Part shown: positions 1 to 5,278 of the stretch, piece after piece
How positions within the stretch are numbered: the stretch's first letter is position 1
Layout: the number at the start of each line of letters is the position of its first letter
Assembly: GCA_017530275.1 (NCBI GenBank)
Contig: JAFXMP010000085.1
Location: 1 to 5,294 of the forward strand
Origin: Clostridia bacterium
Lineage (GTDB): Bacteria > Bacillota_A > Clostridia > Christensenellales > Aristaeellaceae
Length of the DNA stretch: 5,294 nucleotides
Direction of reading: 5' to 3'
Notes under the pieces: generated by a model
The model's input: only the letters and a program-made list of their open reading frames with translations
What the model was told of the DNA's origin: nothing
Database searches by the model: none
Position numbers and translations under genes: made by a program

Positions 1-31
1 ACTGGAGTTCAGACGTGTGCTCTTCCGATCT
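1..31. other. Illumina TruSeq adapter (sequencing artefact)
   Basis: These 31 bases match, from memory, the 3' part of the Illumina TruSeq read-2 adapter, ending in the universal GCTCTTCCGATCT. They are not genomic. Genuine sequence starts at 32, so the window begins at a physical contig end and not inside a chromosome. Read on the minus strand in frame with the truncated etfA, they encode RSEEHTSELQ, a string recognisable as translated TruSeq adapter. Any protein predicted from this end would carry that false tail. Confidence 0.97.
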
Positions 32-502
32 GTGGGCGTACTTGATATAGTCTTCTGCGCAGGCGGCGTAGGCGTCTGCCCTGAAAAAGGAAAGAGCGGG
101 ATCATCATACACCGCGATTTCGGATACGCCCCAGTGCCGCAGTTCTTCCGCGAAGGGCTGAACGTTCTCTCCTACCAGAACAGTTTTTACATGGAAGCCG
201 ATGGGGCCGCCCAGCTCCCGGGCTTTGCCGATCAGCTCCAGGCTGACGGGATGCAGCCGCCCGCCGCTGACTTCGGCGAACACCAAGATGTCCCGCCACT
301 TGGTTTTGTCTACGGAATCCACTTTGGTTTCCAGTTTGAGAATAGCTTTTTCCGGGCAGGCTTTTACGCAGATACCGCAGACCTTGCAGGCGGCGTTCAT
401 TTCCGGCTTTCCATCTTTCATATCGATGGCCCCGAAGGGACAGTTGGAAGCGCAGAGGCCGCAGCCGGTGCATTTGCGCTCCAATACGGCGATTTTTGCC
501 AT
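32..502 (-). CDS. etfA: Electron transfer flavoprotein alpha subunit with N-terminal ferredoxin domain (partial)
   Basis: 157 residues are visible from an ATG at 502; the C-terminal part is lost at the contig end. The start follows AAAGGAGG (512-519) by 9 nt. Residues 1-55 form a bacterial 2x[4Fe-4S] ferredoxin domain with two complete motifs: C11-x2-C14-x2-C17-x3-C21-P and C39-x2-C42-x2-C45-x3-C49-P. From about residue 70 the ETF alpha N-terminal domain begins (DILVFAEVSGGRLHPVSLEL, then KARELG). The FAD-binding C-terminal domain is not seen. ETF alpha usually has about 330 residues, or near 400 with this extension. Ferredoxin-fused EtfA is known from anaerobic bifurcating or confurcating complexes such as caffeyl-CoA reductase (CarE) and lactate dehydrogenase (LctC) of Acetobacterium. 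The gene sits 16 bp after etfB and surely forms a heterodimer with its product. The partner dehydrogenase is inferred, not seen. All eight cysteines are present, so both clusters should assemble. Confidence 0.93.
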
Positions 503-518
503 GGCAGTCAGCCTCCTT

Positions 519-1298
519 TCAGATGAATTTCCACTTTTTCAGCTGCTCATGCAGCCGTTTGGCGCTGTCTTTCCCTGTCCATACCTCATGCTCGGCTTCT
601 CTTTCCGGCGGGAAGATGCGCTCCACCTGGGTGGGACTGCCGGAAAGGCCGTAATGGCTCTCGTCGGTATCCAGGAAGGAATCCAGCCCTACGATATGAA
701 CTTCCCGGTCCTTCACCTGCCGGGCGGTTTTGAGGGACGGCAGACGGGGCATATAAATATCCTTTTCCACCGTGATCAGGCATGGGAAAGGGATGTGGAC
801 GGTTTCGATCACGTCCTGCAGCTGCTGTTCCGCGTCCACTCCGTCTCCCGCGATGGTCAGGCGGGACACCCACGCCGCGTGGGGAATGCCCATGTGCTCG
901 GCGATGGCGGGCCCCACCTGGGCGGTGTCCCCGTCGGTGGTCTGGCGGCCGCAGAGGATCAGGTCAAAATCCCCCACGCTGCGGATGGCCTGGGACAGGG
1001 TGTAGCTGGTGGCCAGTACGTCGGCCCCGCCCAACCGCCGGTCCGAAAACACATAGCCCTCGTCCGCGCCCATCATATAGGCTTCCCGGATCACAGCCTG
1101 AGCCTGGGGCGGCCCCATGGTGCCCACGGTTACTGTGCCCCCGTGAGCTTCCCGCAGCCGCAGGGCGGTTTCCAGGGCGTAAAGATCGTAGGGATTCATT
1201 TTGCTCAGCACGCCGCCGCGCTTGAGCACCCCCGTTTTTTCGTCCACCTCCACCTTGTTGGTGGCAGGCACCTGCTTGACGCATACAAAGATATTCAA
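519..1298 (-). CDS. etfB: Electron transfer flavoprotein beta subunit
   Basis: A full-length ETF beta of 259 residues, normal for the family. It starts MNIFVCVKQVPAT, the typical N-terminus, and has NPYDLYALETAL at 35-46. The nucleotide-binding loop CGRQTTDGDTAQVGP lies at 116-130. The DGDTAQVGP form is the one I associate with clostridial bifurcating ETFs, in which a second FAD replaces the AMP of respiratory ETFs; this is family knowledge, not shown here. The start is TTG (1296-1298), chosen because the family N-terminus begins exactly there and a purine-rich ribosome binding site lies 9 nt upstream. Its stop overlaps the last base of the etfA ribosome binding site, so the two are co-translated. 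No acyl-CoA dehydrogenase gene precedes it, unlike the usual bcd-etfB-etfA order. A partner downstream of etfA, as in lactate dehydrogenase loci, is therefore more likely. Cytoplasmic. Confidence 0.95.
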   Translation of the reverse strand: MNIFVCVKQVPATNKVEVDEKTGVLKRGGVLSKMNPYDLYALETALRLREAHGGTVTVGTMGPPQAQAVIREAYMMGADEGYVFSDRRLGGADVLATSYTLSQAIRSVGDFDLILCGRQTTDGDTAQVGPAIAEHMGIPHAAWVSRLTIAGDGVDAEQQLQDVIETVHIPFPCLITVEKDIYMPRLPSLKTARQVKDREVHIVGLDSFLDTDESHYGLSGSPTQVERIFPPEREAEHEVWTGKDSAKRLHEQLKKWKFI

Positions 1299-1307
1299 GT
1301 TGCTTTT

Positions 1308-1315
1308 CCCCTTCC
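1308..1315 (-). promoter_or_regulatory. etfB: Ribosome binding site fixing the TTG start of etfB
   Basis: On the minus strand this reads GGAAGGGG, ending 9 nt before TTG at 1298. The same 9-nt spacing is seen for the other four minus-strand genes in the window. Together with the conserved N-terminus it supports TTG over any internal ATG. Confidence 0.7.
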
Positions 1316-1347
1316 TGCGAATGGATGAACGGTATTATTCAGTTCGA

Positions 1348-1375
1348 TTCATACAGATAGCACATTTCGATGCAA
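1348..1375 (-). promoter_or_regulatory. Possible sigma-70 promoter for etfB-etfA
   Basis: In the 109-bp gap upstream of etfB the best pair on the minus strand is TTGCAT (1370-1375) and TATGAA (1348-1353), 16 bp apart. Each matches about four of six consensus bases, so this is weak. The gap is the only place in this gene string long enough for a separate promoter. No hairpin terminator for the upstream ATPase gene is visible in it, so readthrough from the transporter genes is also possible. Confidence 0.25.
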
Positions 1376-1407
1376 AACGCCGGAATCCTTTTCAAAATAT
1401 GAAATAA

Positions 1408-2136
1408 TTATTCTTCCAGCAGCCTGCGCAGCACCTGCTGACGATTGTTGATGAACATTTTGGTGATGCGGTAGCTGTCCGTGTCCTCGTAGGCGCAGGG
1501 GTGGATGGCGCCATCGTCGAAGCTCCAGATTTCTGCGTTCGGCATGCCAAGCAAGATGGGGGAGTGGGTAACGATGATGAACTGGGATTCCTCCTTGGCG
1601 CATTCACTGATTTCAAAGAGCAGGGAAAGCTGCCGCTGGGGGGAGAGGGCGGCTTCCGGCTCGTCCAACAGATAAACGCCGTTGGGCCTGAAATTATCCT
1701 GGGCCAGGGCCAGAAAGCTTTCCCCGTGGGATTTTTCGTGAAAATGATGAGGCACGCCGCCGATTTCTTTGCCGTATTCCTCGTCGGCGGTAGCTACGTT
1801 GTAAAAGCTTTCCGCCCGCAGGAAATAGCCCCAGCCGGGGCGGTAAATGCCTTTTGTCAGGGAGATGGCGTCGCACAGCTCCGAATGGGAATCATAGGTG
1901 GAGAAACGATAGTTGCGGGTGCCGCCCTCGGGGTTGAAGCCATAGGCTACGGCAAGGGCCTCCAGCAGGGTGGATTTCCCGCTGCCGTTTTCTCCCACGA
2001 AGAAGGTGATCGGGGCGTGAAAGGTAAGGGAGTCCACATTCGCGATGGCGGGGATGTCCCTTAGATAGCTGCGGGGATCGATTTTGTCCCAGTCGATACG
2101 CAGGCCCCGGATAAAAAGCTCGTGATCCTCATGCAT
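1408..2136 (-). CDS. Small SMC/ABC-like AAA family ATPase
   Basis: A compact 242-residue soluble ATPase of the RecF/SMC/ABC-like class, resembling the single-domain predicted ATPases of COG3910 (assigned from memory). The Walker A motif is GENGSGKST at 48-56. The signature region has SHGES at 136-140 in place of the usual LSGGQ. Walker B is VYLLDEPEAALSP at 154-166, and the switch histidine is in VTHSP (H191). No coiled coil, hinge or membrane segment is present between the motifs, so it is neither a true SMC protein nor part of an ABC importer. The ATG at 2136 follows GAGGA (2146-2150) by 9 nt and overlaps the end of the MATE gene by 8 bp, so translation is probably coupled. The specific role is unknown. 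Its place after two exporters suggests a shared regulon, not necessarily that it powers them: DMT proteins usually use ion gradients or substrate exchange, and MATE proteins use ion gradients. Confidence 0.9.
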   Translation of the reverse strand: MHEDHELFIRGLRIDWDKIDPRSYLRDIPAIANVDSLTFHAPITFFVGENGSGKSTLLEALAVAYGFNPEGGTRNYRFSTYDSHSELCDAISLTKGIYRPGWGYFLRAESFYNVATADEEYGKEIGGVPHHFHEKSHGESFLALAQDNFRPNGVYLLDEPEAALSPQRQLSLLFEISECAKEESQFIIVTHSPILLGMPNAEIWSFDDGAIHPCAYEDTDSYRITKMFINNRQQVLRRLLEE

Positions 2137-3511
2137 GGATCATCGTCCTCGCTTCCTCGCCTTTTTTCATATGCCGCCAGATCAGCAGATACATGGTGAC
2201 AAAGCACGCGGTGGCCCCGGTGAGCTGGCTGATGAATTCCGCCCAGAAAACGCCCTCCACGCCCAGGCCCAGCCCCGGCAGCAGGAGAGTCAGGGGAGCC
2301 ACCAGGCCGATTTTCCGCAGCATGGAGAAAAACAGGGCGTGCTTGGGGTAATTGAGGGCCACGAAGGTGGACTGGCCCGCCATTTGCAGGGCCATAAAGG
2401 GGAACGCGCCGAAATAAATGCGGGCGCATCCCACCGTCAGATCGATTAGCTCCCGGTCGGAGGAAAACACGCGGATCACGGGTTCCGGCACGAACAGGAT
2501 CAGGACCCACATGAGCAGGTTTACAGTCAGACTGCACAGGAAGGTGAACCGGATGCTGTCGGACACCCGGCGGTACATTTTGGCCCCGTAATTGAAGCTC
2601 ATCACGTTCTGCCCCGCCGTGGTCAGGCCGCCCACGGGCAGGCTCATGATCTCCCGCAGGGAATTGATCAGGCTCATGGCCCCCACATAGAGCGCGCTGA
2701 TGGGGCCGCCCCAGGCTTTCAGCATGATGTTCACGATGGCCTGGGTGACGCTGTTGGTCACCTTGAAGGTAAAGCCCGTCACGCCCAATTTCACGATGGA
2801 CAGCAGCTGTACGCCGTCCACGCACAGCTTTTTCAGGCGCAGGGGCGGCTTGTCGCTCGTCAGGAACCGCAGGGCCCAAAGGGCGCTGACCGTTTGGCTC
2901 AGCACCGTGGCGCTGGCCGCGCCCTGAATACCCAGGTTCAGGGCGAAAATGAACAGGGGGTCTAACGCGATGTTCAGCGCCGCCCCGATGATCACCGTCA
3001 GCATGCCCACCCGGGGAAAGCCCTGGGCGTTGATGAAGGGATTCATGCCCAGGCTGATCAATACCGGAATGGTGCCCAGCACGTAAATGCGGAAATAGCC
3101 CAAGGCCAGGGGCAGGGTGTTTTTGTCGCCGCCCAGCAGGGCCAGGGCCCAGGGGGCGATCAGGAAAAGAAGCACAGTCAGCGTCCCGCCGATGAGCAGC
3201 AGCACGGTGAAGGCGGTGCCCATGATGGTTTCCGCCTTTTTTTCGTCGCCTTCGCCCCGGGCGATGGTGGAAAGGGTGGCCCCGCCGGTGCTGCACAGGT
3301 TGGCGAACGCGCCGATCAGCGTGATCAGGGGAAAGCAGACGCCCAGCCCCGTCAGGGCCAGGGTGCCGCCCTCTGCCATGTGGCCGATGTACATGCGGTC
3401 CACGATGCTGTACAGCACGTGCACCAGTTCTGCCAGCATGATGGGGAGACCTAACTTCACAATGATGCCCGATACCCTGCCTTGGGAAAAATCACCCTTC
3501 CTGGCCTGCAT
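2129..3511 (-). CDS. MATE family efflux transporter
   Basis: A 460-residue polytopic membrane protein of normal MATE length, with about 12 hydrophobic segments in two related halves. Family hallmarks include IVDRMYIGHM near residue 36, GGATLSTIARGEGDEKKAE at 76-94 and NPFINAQGFPRVGM at 157-170. ALNIALDPLFIFALNLGIQGAA follows at 178-199, and the second-half counterpart AGQNVMSFNYGAKMYRRV is at 299-316. The pattern is closer to MepA-like MATE proteins of Bacillota than to NorM proper. Such proteins export cationic drugs, dyes or metabolites using a Na+ or H+ gradient; the substrate here cannot be told. The ATG at 3511 follows AAGGAG (3521-3526) by 9 nt and lies inside the last 20 bp of the DMT gene. 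Its own stop overlaps the ATPase start. It is intact, with no frameshift. Confidence 0.95.
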   Translation of the reverse strand: MQARKGDFSQGRVSGIIVKLGLPIMLAELVHVLYSIVDRMYIGHMAEGGTLALTGLGVCFPLITLIGAFANLCSTGGATLSTIARGEGDEKKAETIMGTAFTVLLLIGGTLTVLLFLIAPWALALLGGDKNTLPLALGYFRIYVLGTIPVLISLGMNPFINAQGFPRVGMLTVIIGAALNIALDPLFIFALNLGIQGAASATVLSQTVSALWALRFLTSDKPPLRLKKLCVDGVQLLSIVKLGVTGFTFKVTNSVTQAIVNIMLKAWGGPISALYVGAMSLINSLREIMSLPVGGLTTAGQNVMSFNYGAKMYRRVSDSIRFTFLCSLTVNLLMWVLILFVPEPVIRVFSSDRELIDLTVGCARIYFGAFPFMALQMAGQSTFVALNYPKHALFFSMLRKIGLVAPLTLLLPGLGLGVEGVFWAEFISQLTGATACFVTMYLLIWRHMKKGEEARTMIHA

Positions 3512-4364
3512 GGCTTTTTTCTCCTTCCCCGGATCGTTTGGCCAGCCACACGTTGTACAGCACGATCGAGCCGACGACGATCACCGAACCGATGATAGAC
3601 AGAGCGGAAACGGCCTCCCCGTAAAACAGCGCCACCCACAGGGGGTTCATAATGGGCTCCATGCCGGTGATCAGGCTGGCGGTGACCGGCGGTGTATGCT
3701 TGATGCCGATGGAAAACAGGATGTACGCGCCGCCTACCTGCACCGCGCCCAGGGCAAAGACCGCCGCTAAGGTGGGGGCGGAAAAATCGGTTTCTCCGAA
3801 GCACAGGGGGGTCAGCAGCACGCCCGCTGTCAGCTGGCCTAAGAAGCAGGAGGAAATGGCGTCGGCCTTTTCCCCGGTGTTCATCATGAAAACGCCCGCG
3901 TAGCAGACGCCGGACACCACCGCCGCGATATTGCCCGGCAGGTTCCCCGCCTGAATGCCGTCCACGAAAAACAGGATCACGCCGAAAAGCACCGCCCCGC
4001 AGGTGAGCAGGTCGGCCCGCCGGGGCTTTTCATGATACAGCAGCGCCATCAGCAGGATCACGAAGGCCGGGGCCGTGAATTGCAGCACGATGGCGTTGGC
4101 GGCGGTGGTCATTTTGTTCGCTAAGGCGAACAGGGTGGTCACGCCGATCATGGCCGCCGCCCCAATGAATACCTGCCGGCTGAACACCAGCTTGTGGCGG
4201 GTAATGAGCAGATACACCCCGATCACCGCCGCGCCGATCAGGTTCCTTGCCCCGTTGATGGCTAAAGCCTGCCAGGGCACCAGCTTGATGAACAGCCCGC
4301 CAAGGCTGAAGCACACCGAGGCCAGGAACACGCACAGCACCGACGCCCATTGCTTTTCTTTCAT
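3492..4364 (-). CDS. EamA/DMT-type transporter
   Basis: A 290-residue protein of the drug/metabolite transporter superfamily, made of two tandem EamA repeats with about 10 predicted membrane segments. The repeats end in matching motifs: AIVLQFTAPAFVILLMALLY then HEKP at 91-114, and SLITGMEPIMNPLWVALFYG then E at 230-250. The final segment (about 255-275) is followed by a short positively charged cytoplasmic tail. Members export amino acids, purines, sugars or other metabolites, and the substrate is not predictable here. The ATG at 4364 has AAAGGA (4374-4379) 9 nt upstream. It is the first gene of the minus-strand string, yet no clear -10/-35 pair is visible in the AT-rich 50 bp before it. Its promoter may therefore lie in or beyond the hairpin-rich region at 4412-4895. 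It overlaps the MATE gene by 20 bp, which suggests co-expression of the two exporters. Confidence 0.94.
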   Translation of the reverse strand: MKEKQWASVLCVFLASVCFSLGGLFIKLVPWQALAINGARNLIGAAVIGVYLLITRHKLVFSRQVFIGAAAMIGVTTLFALANKMTTAANAIVLQFTAPAFVILLMALLYHEKPRRADLLTCGAVLFGVILFFVDGIQAGNLPGNIAAVVSGVCYAGVFMMNTGEKADAISSCFLGQLTAGVLLTPLCFGETDFSAPTLAAVFALGAVQVGGAYILFSIGIKHTPPVTASLITGMEPIMNPLWVALFYGEAVSALSIIGSVIVVGSIVLYNVWLAKRSGEGEKSHAGQEG

Positions 4365-4450
4365 CGTTTGTTTTCCTTTTGTTTGTTTTGATCATGAATG
4401 TTTACGAAGTGGGGGCCTCCGCGGCCCCTGATTCCGCAGCCTCAATCGGC

Positions 4451-4474
4451 GCAAGTCCGCACAGCGGACATTGC
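4451..4474. repeat. Hairpin with ACA loop and one bulged A
   Basis: GCAAGTCCGC (4451-4460) pairs with GCGGAC (4464-4469) and TTGC (4471-4474) around loop ACA, leaving A4470 bulged. This gives ten base pairs in all. Confidence 0.8.
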
Positions 4475-4492
4475 TTGTTTCGGCTGATCTCA

Positions 4493-4530
4493 CCGCAGAC
4501 AATATTTCCGCCACAGGCGGTTGTCTGCGG
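4493..4530. repeat. Two-tier hairpin with ACA loop and TATTT bulge
   Basis: CCGCAGACAA (4493-4502) pairs perfectly with TTGTCTGCGG (4521-4530). Inside, CCGCC (4508-4512) pairs with GGCGG (4516-4520) around loop ACA. TATTT (4503-4507) is an unpaired bulge on one side. Fifteen base pairs with no mismatch are very unlikely by chance. Confidence 0.9.
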
Positions 4531-4542
4531 TTCGTCCCCGCG

Positions 4543-4563
4543 GCAAGGGATTTCATCCCTTGC
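4543..4563. repeat. Perfect 9-bp hairpin with TTC loop
   Basis: GCAAGGGAT (4543-4551) and ATCCCTTGC (4555-4563) are exact reverse complements around loop TTC. No T-run follows on either strand. Confidence 0.9.
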
Positions 4564-4640
4564 ATCCCATCATGGCGAAATAACGCCGCTGGATATGCCG
4601 ACAACCTCCGCCTGCCGTGCTTGGGTTACGAAAACTTGGA

Positions 4641-4766
4641 GCTTCTGGCTCAAGAAAGCCGGGAAAATCCCAAGGGGAAAGCATGCTTTCCCCTGAGGAT
4701 TATTCCCGTGCTTTCCCCGGATGCTTTGCATCCGGGCTGGCGGCTTTCAGCCGCCGGGCCAGAAGC
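4641..4766 (+). other. Cloverleaf-forming element (four-way junction)
   Basis: This 126-nt stretch folds by hand into a closed cloverleaf. The closing stem is GCTTCTGGCTC (4641-4651) with GGGCCAGAAGC... read as 4756-4766, giving 10 Watson-Crick pairs and one T-G wobble (4650/4757). Arm 1 (4654-4715) has 26 pairs: runs of 6, 6 and 5 pairs separated by bulges T4709 and A4702, a 2x2 internal loop, then a palindromic tip (4673-4694). Arm 2 (4716-4736) is a perfect 9-bp stem with loop TTT. Arm 3 (4739-4755) is a perfect 7-bp stem with loop TTC. Only four junction bases are unpaired (4652-4653 and 4737-4738). The wobble would stay paired only in RNA made from the plus strand, a weak hint at orientation. 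It is much larger than tRNA and lacks tRNA signature loops. It could be a structured RNA, a mobile palindromic unit or a recombination substrate; which is unknown. Confidence 0.7.
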
Positions 4767-4880
4767 GATATAATGGAAGGATTAGCCTTTTCTCCAAGAA
4801 ACAGCGGGGAATTGTTGATTTGCCACATCAAGCCGCTTCCGCAAGCGTGGGTCCAGGACGGGCACCGCCCTGGTGGGGTG

Positions 4881-4895
4881 CGGGGCAAAGCCCCG
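4881..4895. repeat. CGGGGC-AAA-GCCCCG hairpin
   Basis: A perfect 6-bp stem with a 3-nt loop, following a CACC/GGTG-rich stretch. Short GGGGC/GCCCC palindromes of this kind are common dispersed intergenic repeats in GC-rich bacteria. It marks the right end of the hairpin-rich zone; from about 4900 the sequence becomes AT-rich. Confidence 0.8.
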
Positions 4896-5006
4896 GTGTA
4901 ATATTCTTTGCGCACCACAAGAAAACCTCTTAATATTGAGTAAATTTTCAGATTCCGGATGGTTCGCAAAATGACATGATAATCTTGCAAAACAAAAACC
5001 TTGTTT

Positions 5007-5052
5007 CCTGTATTGGAAAATCAAAGATTGGCTTTTCCAATACAGGTTTTTG
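5007..5052 (+). terminator. Intrinsic transcription terminator
   Basis: A perfect 14-bp inverted repeat (5007-5020 with 5033-5046, stem beginning CCTGTATTGG) around a 12-nt loop is followed at once by TTTTTG on the plus strand. AACAAAAACC lies just before the stem and can extend pairing with the T-run. On the minus strand a T-run (TTTTTGTTT) lies 8 nt past the stem, so weaker two-way action is possible. No intact gene ends here on either strand. It could shield the minus-strand exporter genes from plus-strand transcription, or be left over from a lost gene. Confidence 0.7.
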
Positions 5053-5073
5053 TGTAGAGGGAATGAAAAGTGA

Positions 5074-5154
5074 TTTGTCCGTCAGACAGCCAAGGTATAT
5101 CAGCCGTACATTCGGGAGATGAAGCATGAGATGCAGTGGGTCATCTACTAATAA
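5074..5154 (+). pseudogene. Possible C-terminal gene remnant
   Basis: An open stretch of 25 codons, FVRQTAKVYQPYIREM then KHEMQWVIY, ends in tandem stops TAA TAA. The composition is protein-like (amphipathic, ending on aromatic and hydrophobic residues) and the double stop is typical of a real C-terminus. It is preceded directly by in-frame TGA (5071-5073) and has no start codon or ribosome binding site, so it can only be a fragment. The parent family is not recognised. A chance open stretch is a real alternative. Confidence 0.25.
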
Positions 5155-5210
5155 GTGTTTCCTGCGAATCCCCCAAACCATAATAAAAACAACAGTTAGA
5201 TCCCGATTCA

Positions 5211-5219
5211 TGGTATAAT
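5211..5219 (+). promoter_or_regulatory. Extended -10 promoter for the gene at 5279
   Basis: TGGTATAAT is a perfect extended -10 element (TGnTATAAT). No good -35 hexamer lies 16-18 bp upstream, which is usual for extended -10 promoters. Transcription would start near 5226 and give a leader of about 53 nt before the ATG at 5279. Confidence 0.6.
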
Positions 5220-5264
5220 AAGTGCAGGGAAATCCAGGGAATCGCGTTAAAAACCTTGCACTTA
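5219..5264. repeat. Inverted repeat and tandem repeat at the promoter start site
   Basis: TAAGTGCA (5219-5226) and TGCACTTA (5257-5264) are exact reverse complements 30 bp apart. GG 5227-5228 and CC 5254-5255 can extend the pairing past one bulged T. Inside lies an imperfect tandem repeat, CAGGGAAATC then CAGGGAATC (5225-5243), directly over the expected start site. This position suits a regulator-binding site, but no regulator is identified. The first arm overlaps the -10 box, so it would be only partly present in RNA. DNA binding fits better than an RNA hairpin. Confidence 0.4.
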
Positions 5265-5278
5265 CGGGAGGGCTCGGA

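Larger units (their letters stand above)
4412..4895. repeat. GC-rich array of short hairpins
   Basis: About 480 bp without a convincing gene, holding at least seven separate inverted repeats. Besides those listed individually these include GGGGCC/GGCCCC (4412-4428, 5-nt loop), GGCG/CGCC (4574-4587), CGCTT/AAGCG (4834-4847) and GGGC/GCCC (4860-4870). Six of the strongest hairpins have exactly 3-nt loops (ACA, ACA, TTC, TTT, TTC, AAA), although their stem sequences are unrelated. None has a T-run after it, so they are not intrinsic terminators. The region fits a composite of small dispersed palindromic repeats that built up between genes. Whether other copies exist cannot be judged from one window. 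Confidence 0.75.

Noticed and set aside
201..1328. 375-codon plus-strand open frame opposite etfA and etfB
   Set aside because: It lies antisense to two clearly conserved genes and is a composition artefact of their GC-rich third positions.
4529..4539. GGTTCGTCCCC, resembling a tRNA T-arm
   Set aside because: No acceptor stem, anticodon arm or CCA pairs with it, and its bases belong partly to the adjacent perfect hairpin.
4641..4766. Cloverleaf read as a tRNA or tmRNA
   Set aside because: The arms have 26, 9 and 7 pairs, with 3-4 nt tip loops. No T-loop, anticodon loop or D-loop consensus exists.
4471..4773. 100-codon plus-strand open frame in the hairpin array
   Set aside because: Its sequence is dictated by inverted repeats, it has no ribosome binding site, and it shows no domain or membrane segment. 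It reads as an accident of GC-rich palindromes.
4769..4774. Perfect TATAAT on the plus strand after the cloverleaf
   Set aside because: The best -35 at 17 bp is TTCAGC, about half matching, there is no TG extension, and no gene lies downstream. It is kept only as a weak point in the terminator finding.
4451..4895. CRISPR array
   Set aside because: The hairpins differ in sequence and spacing. There is no repeated unit with constant-length spacers and no cas gene nearby.
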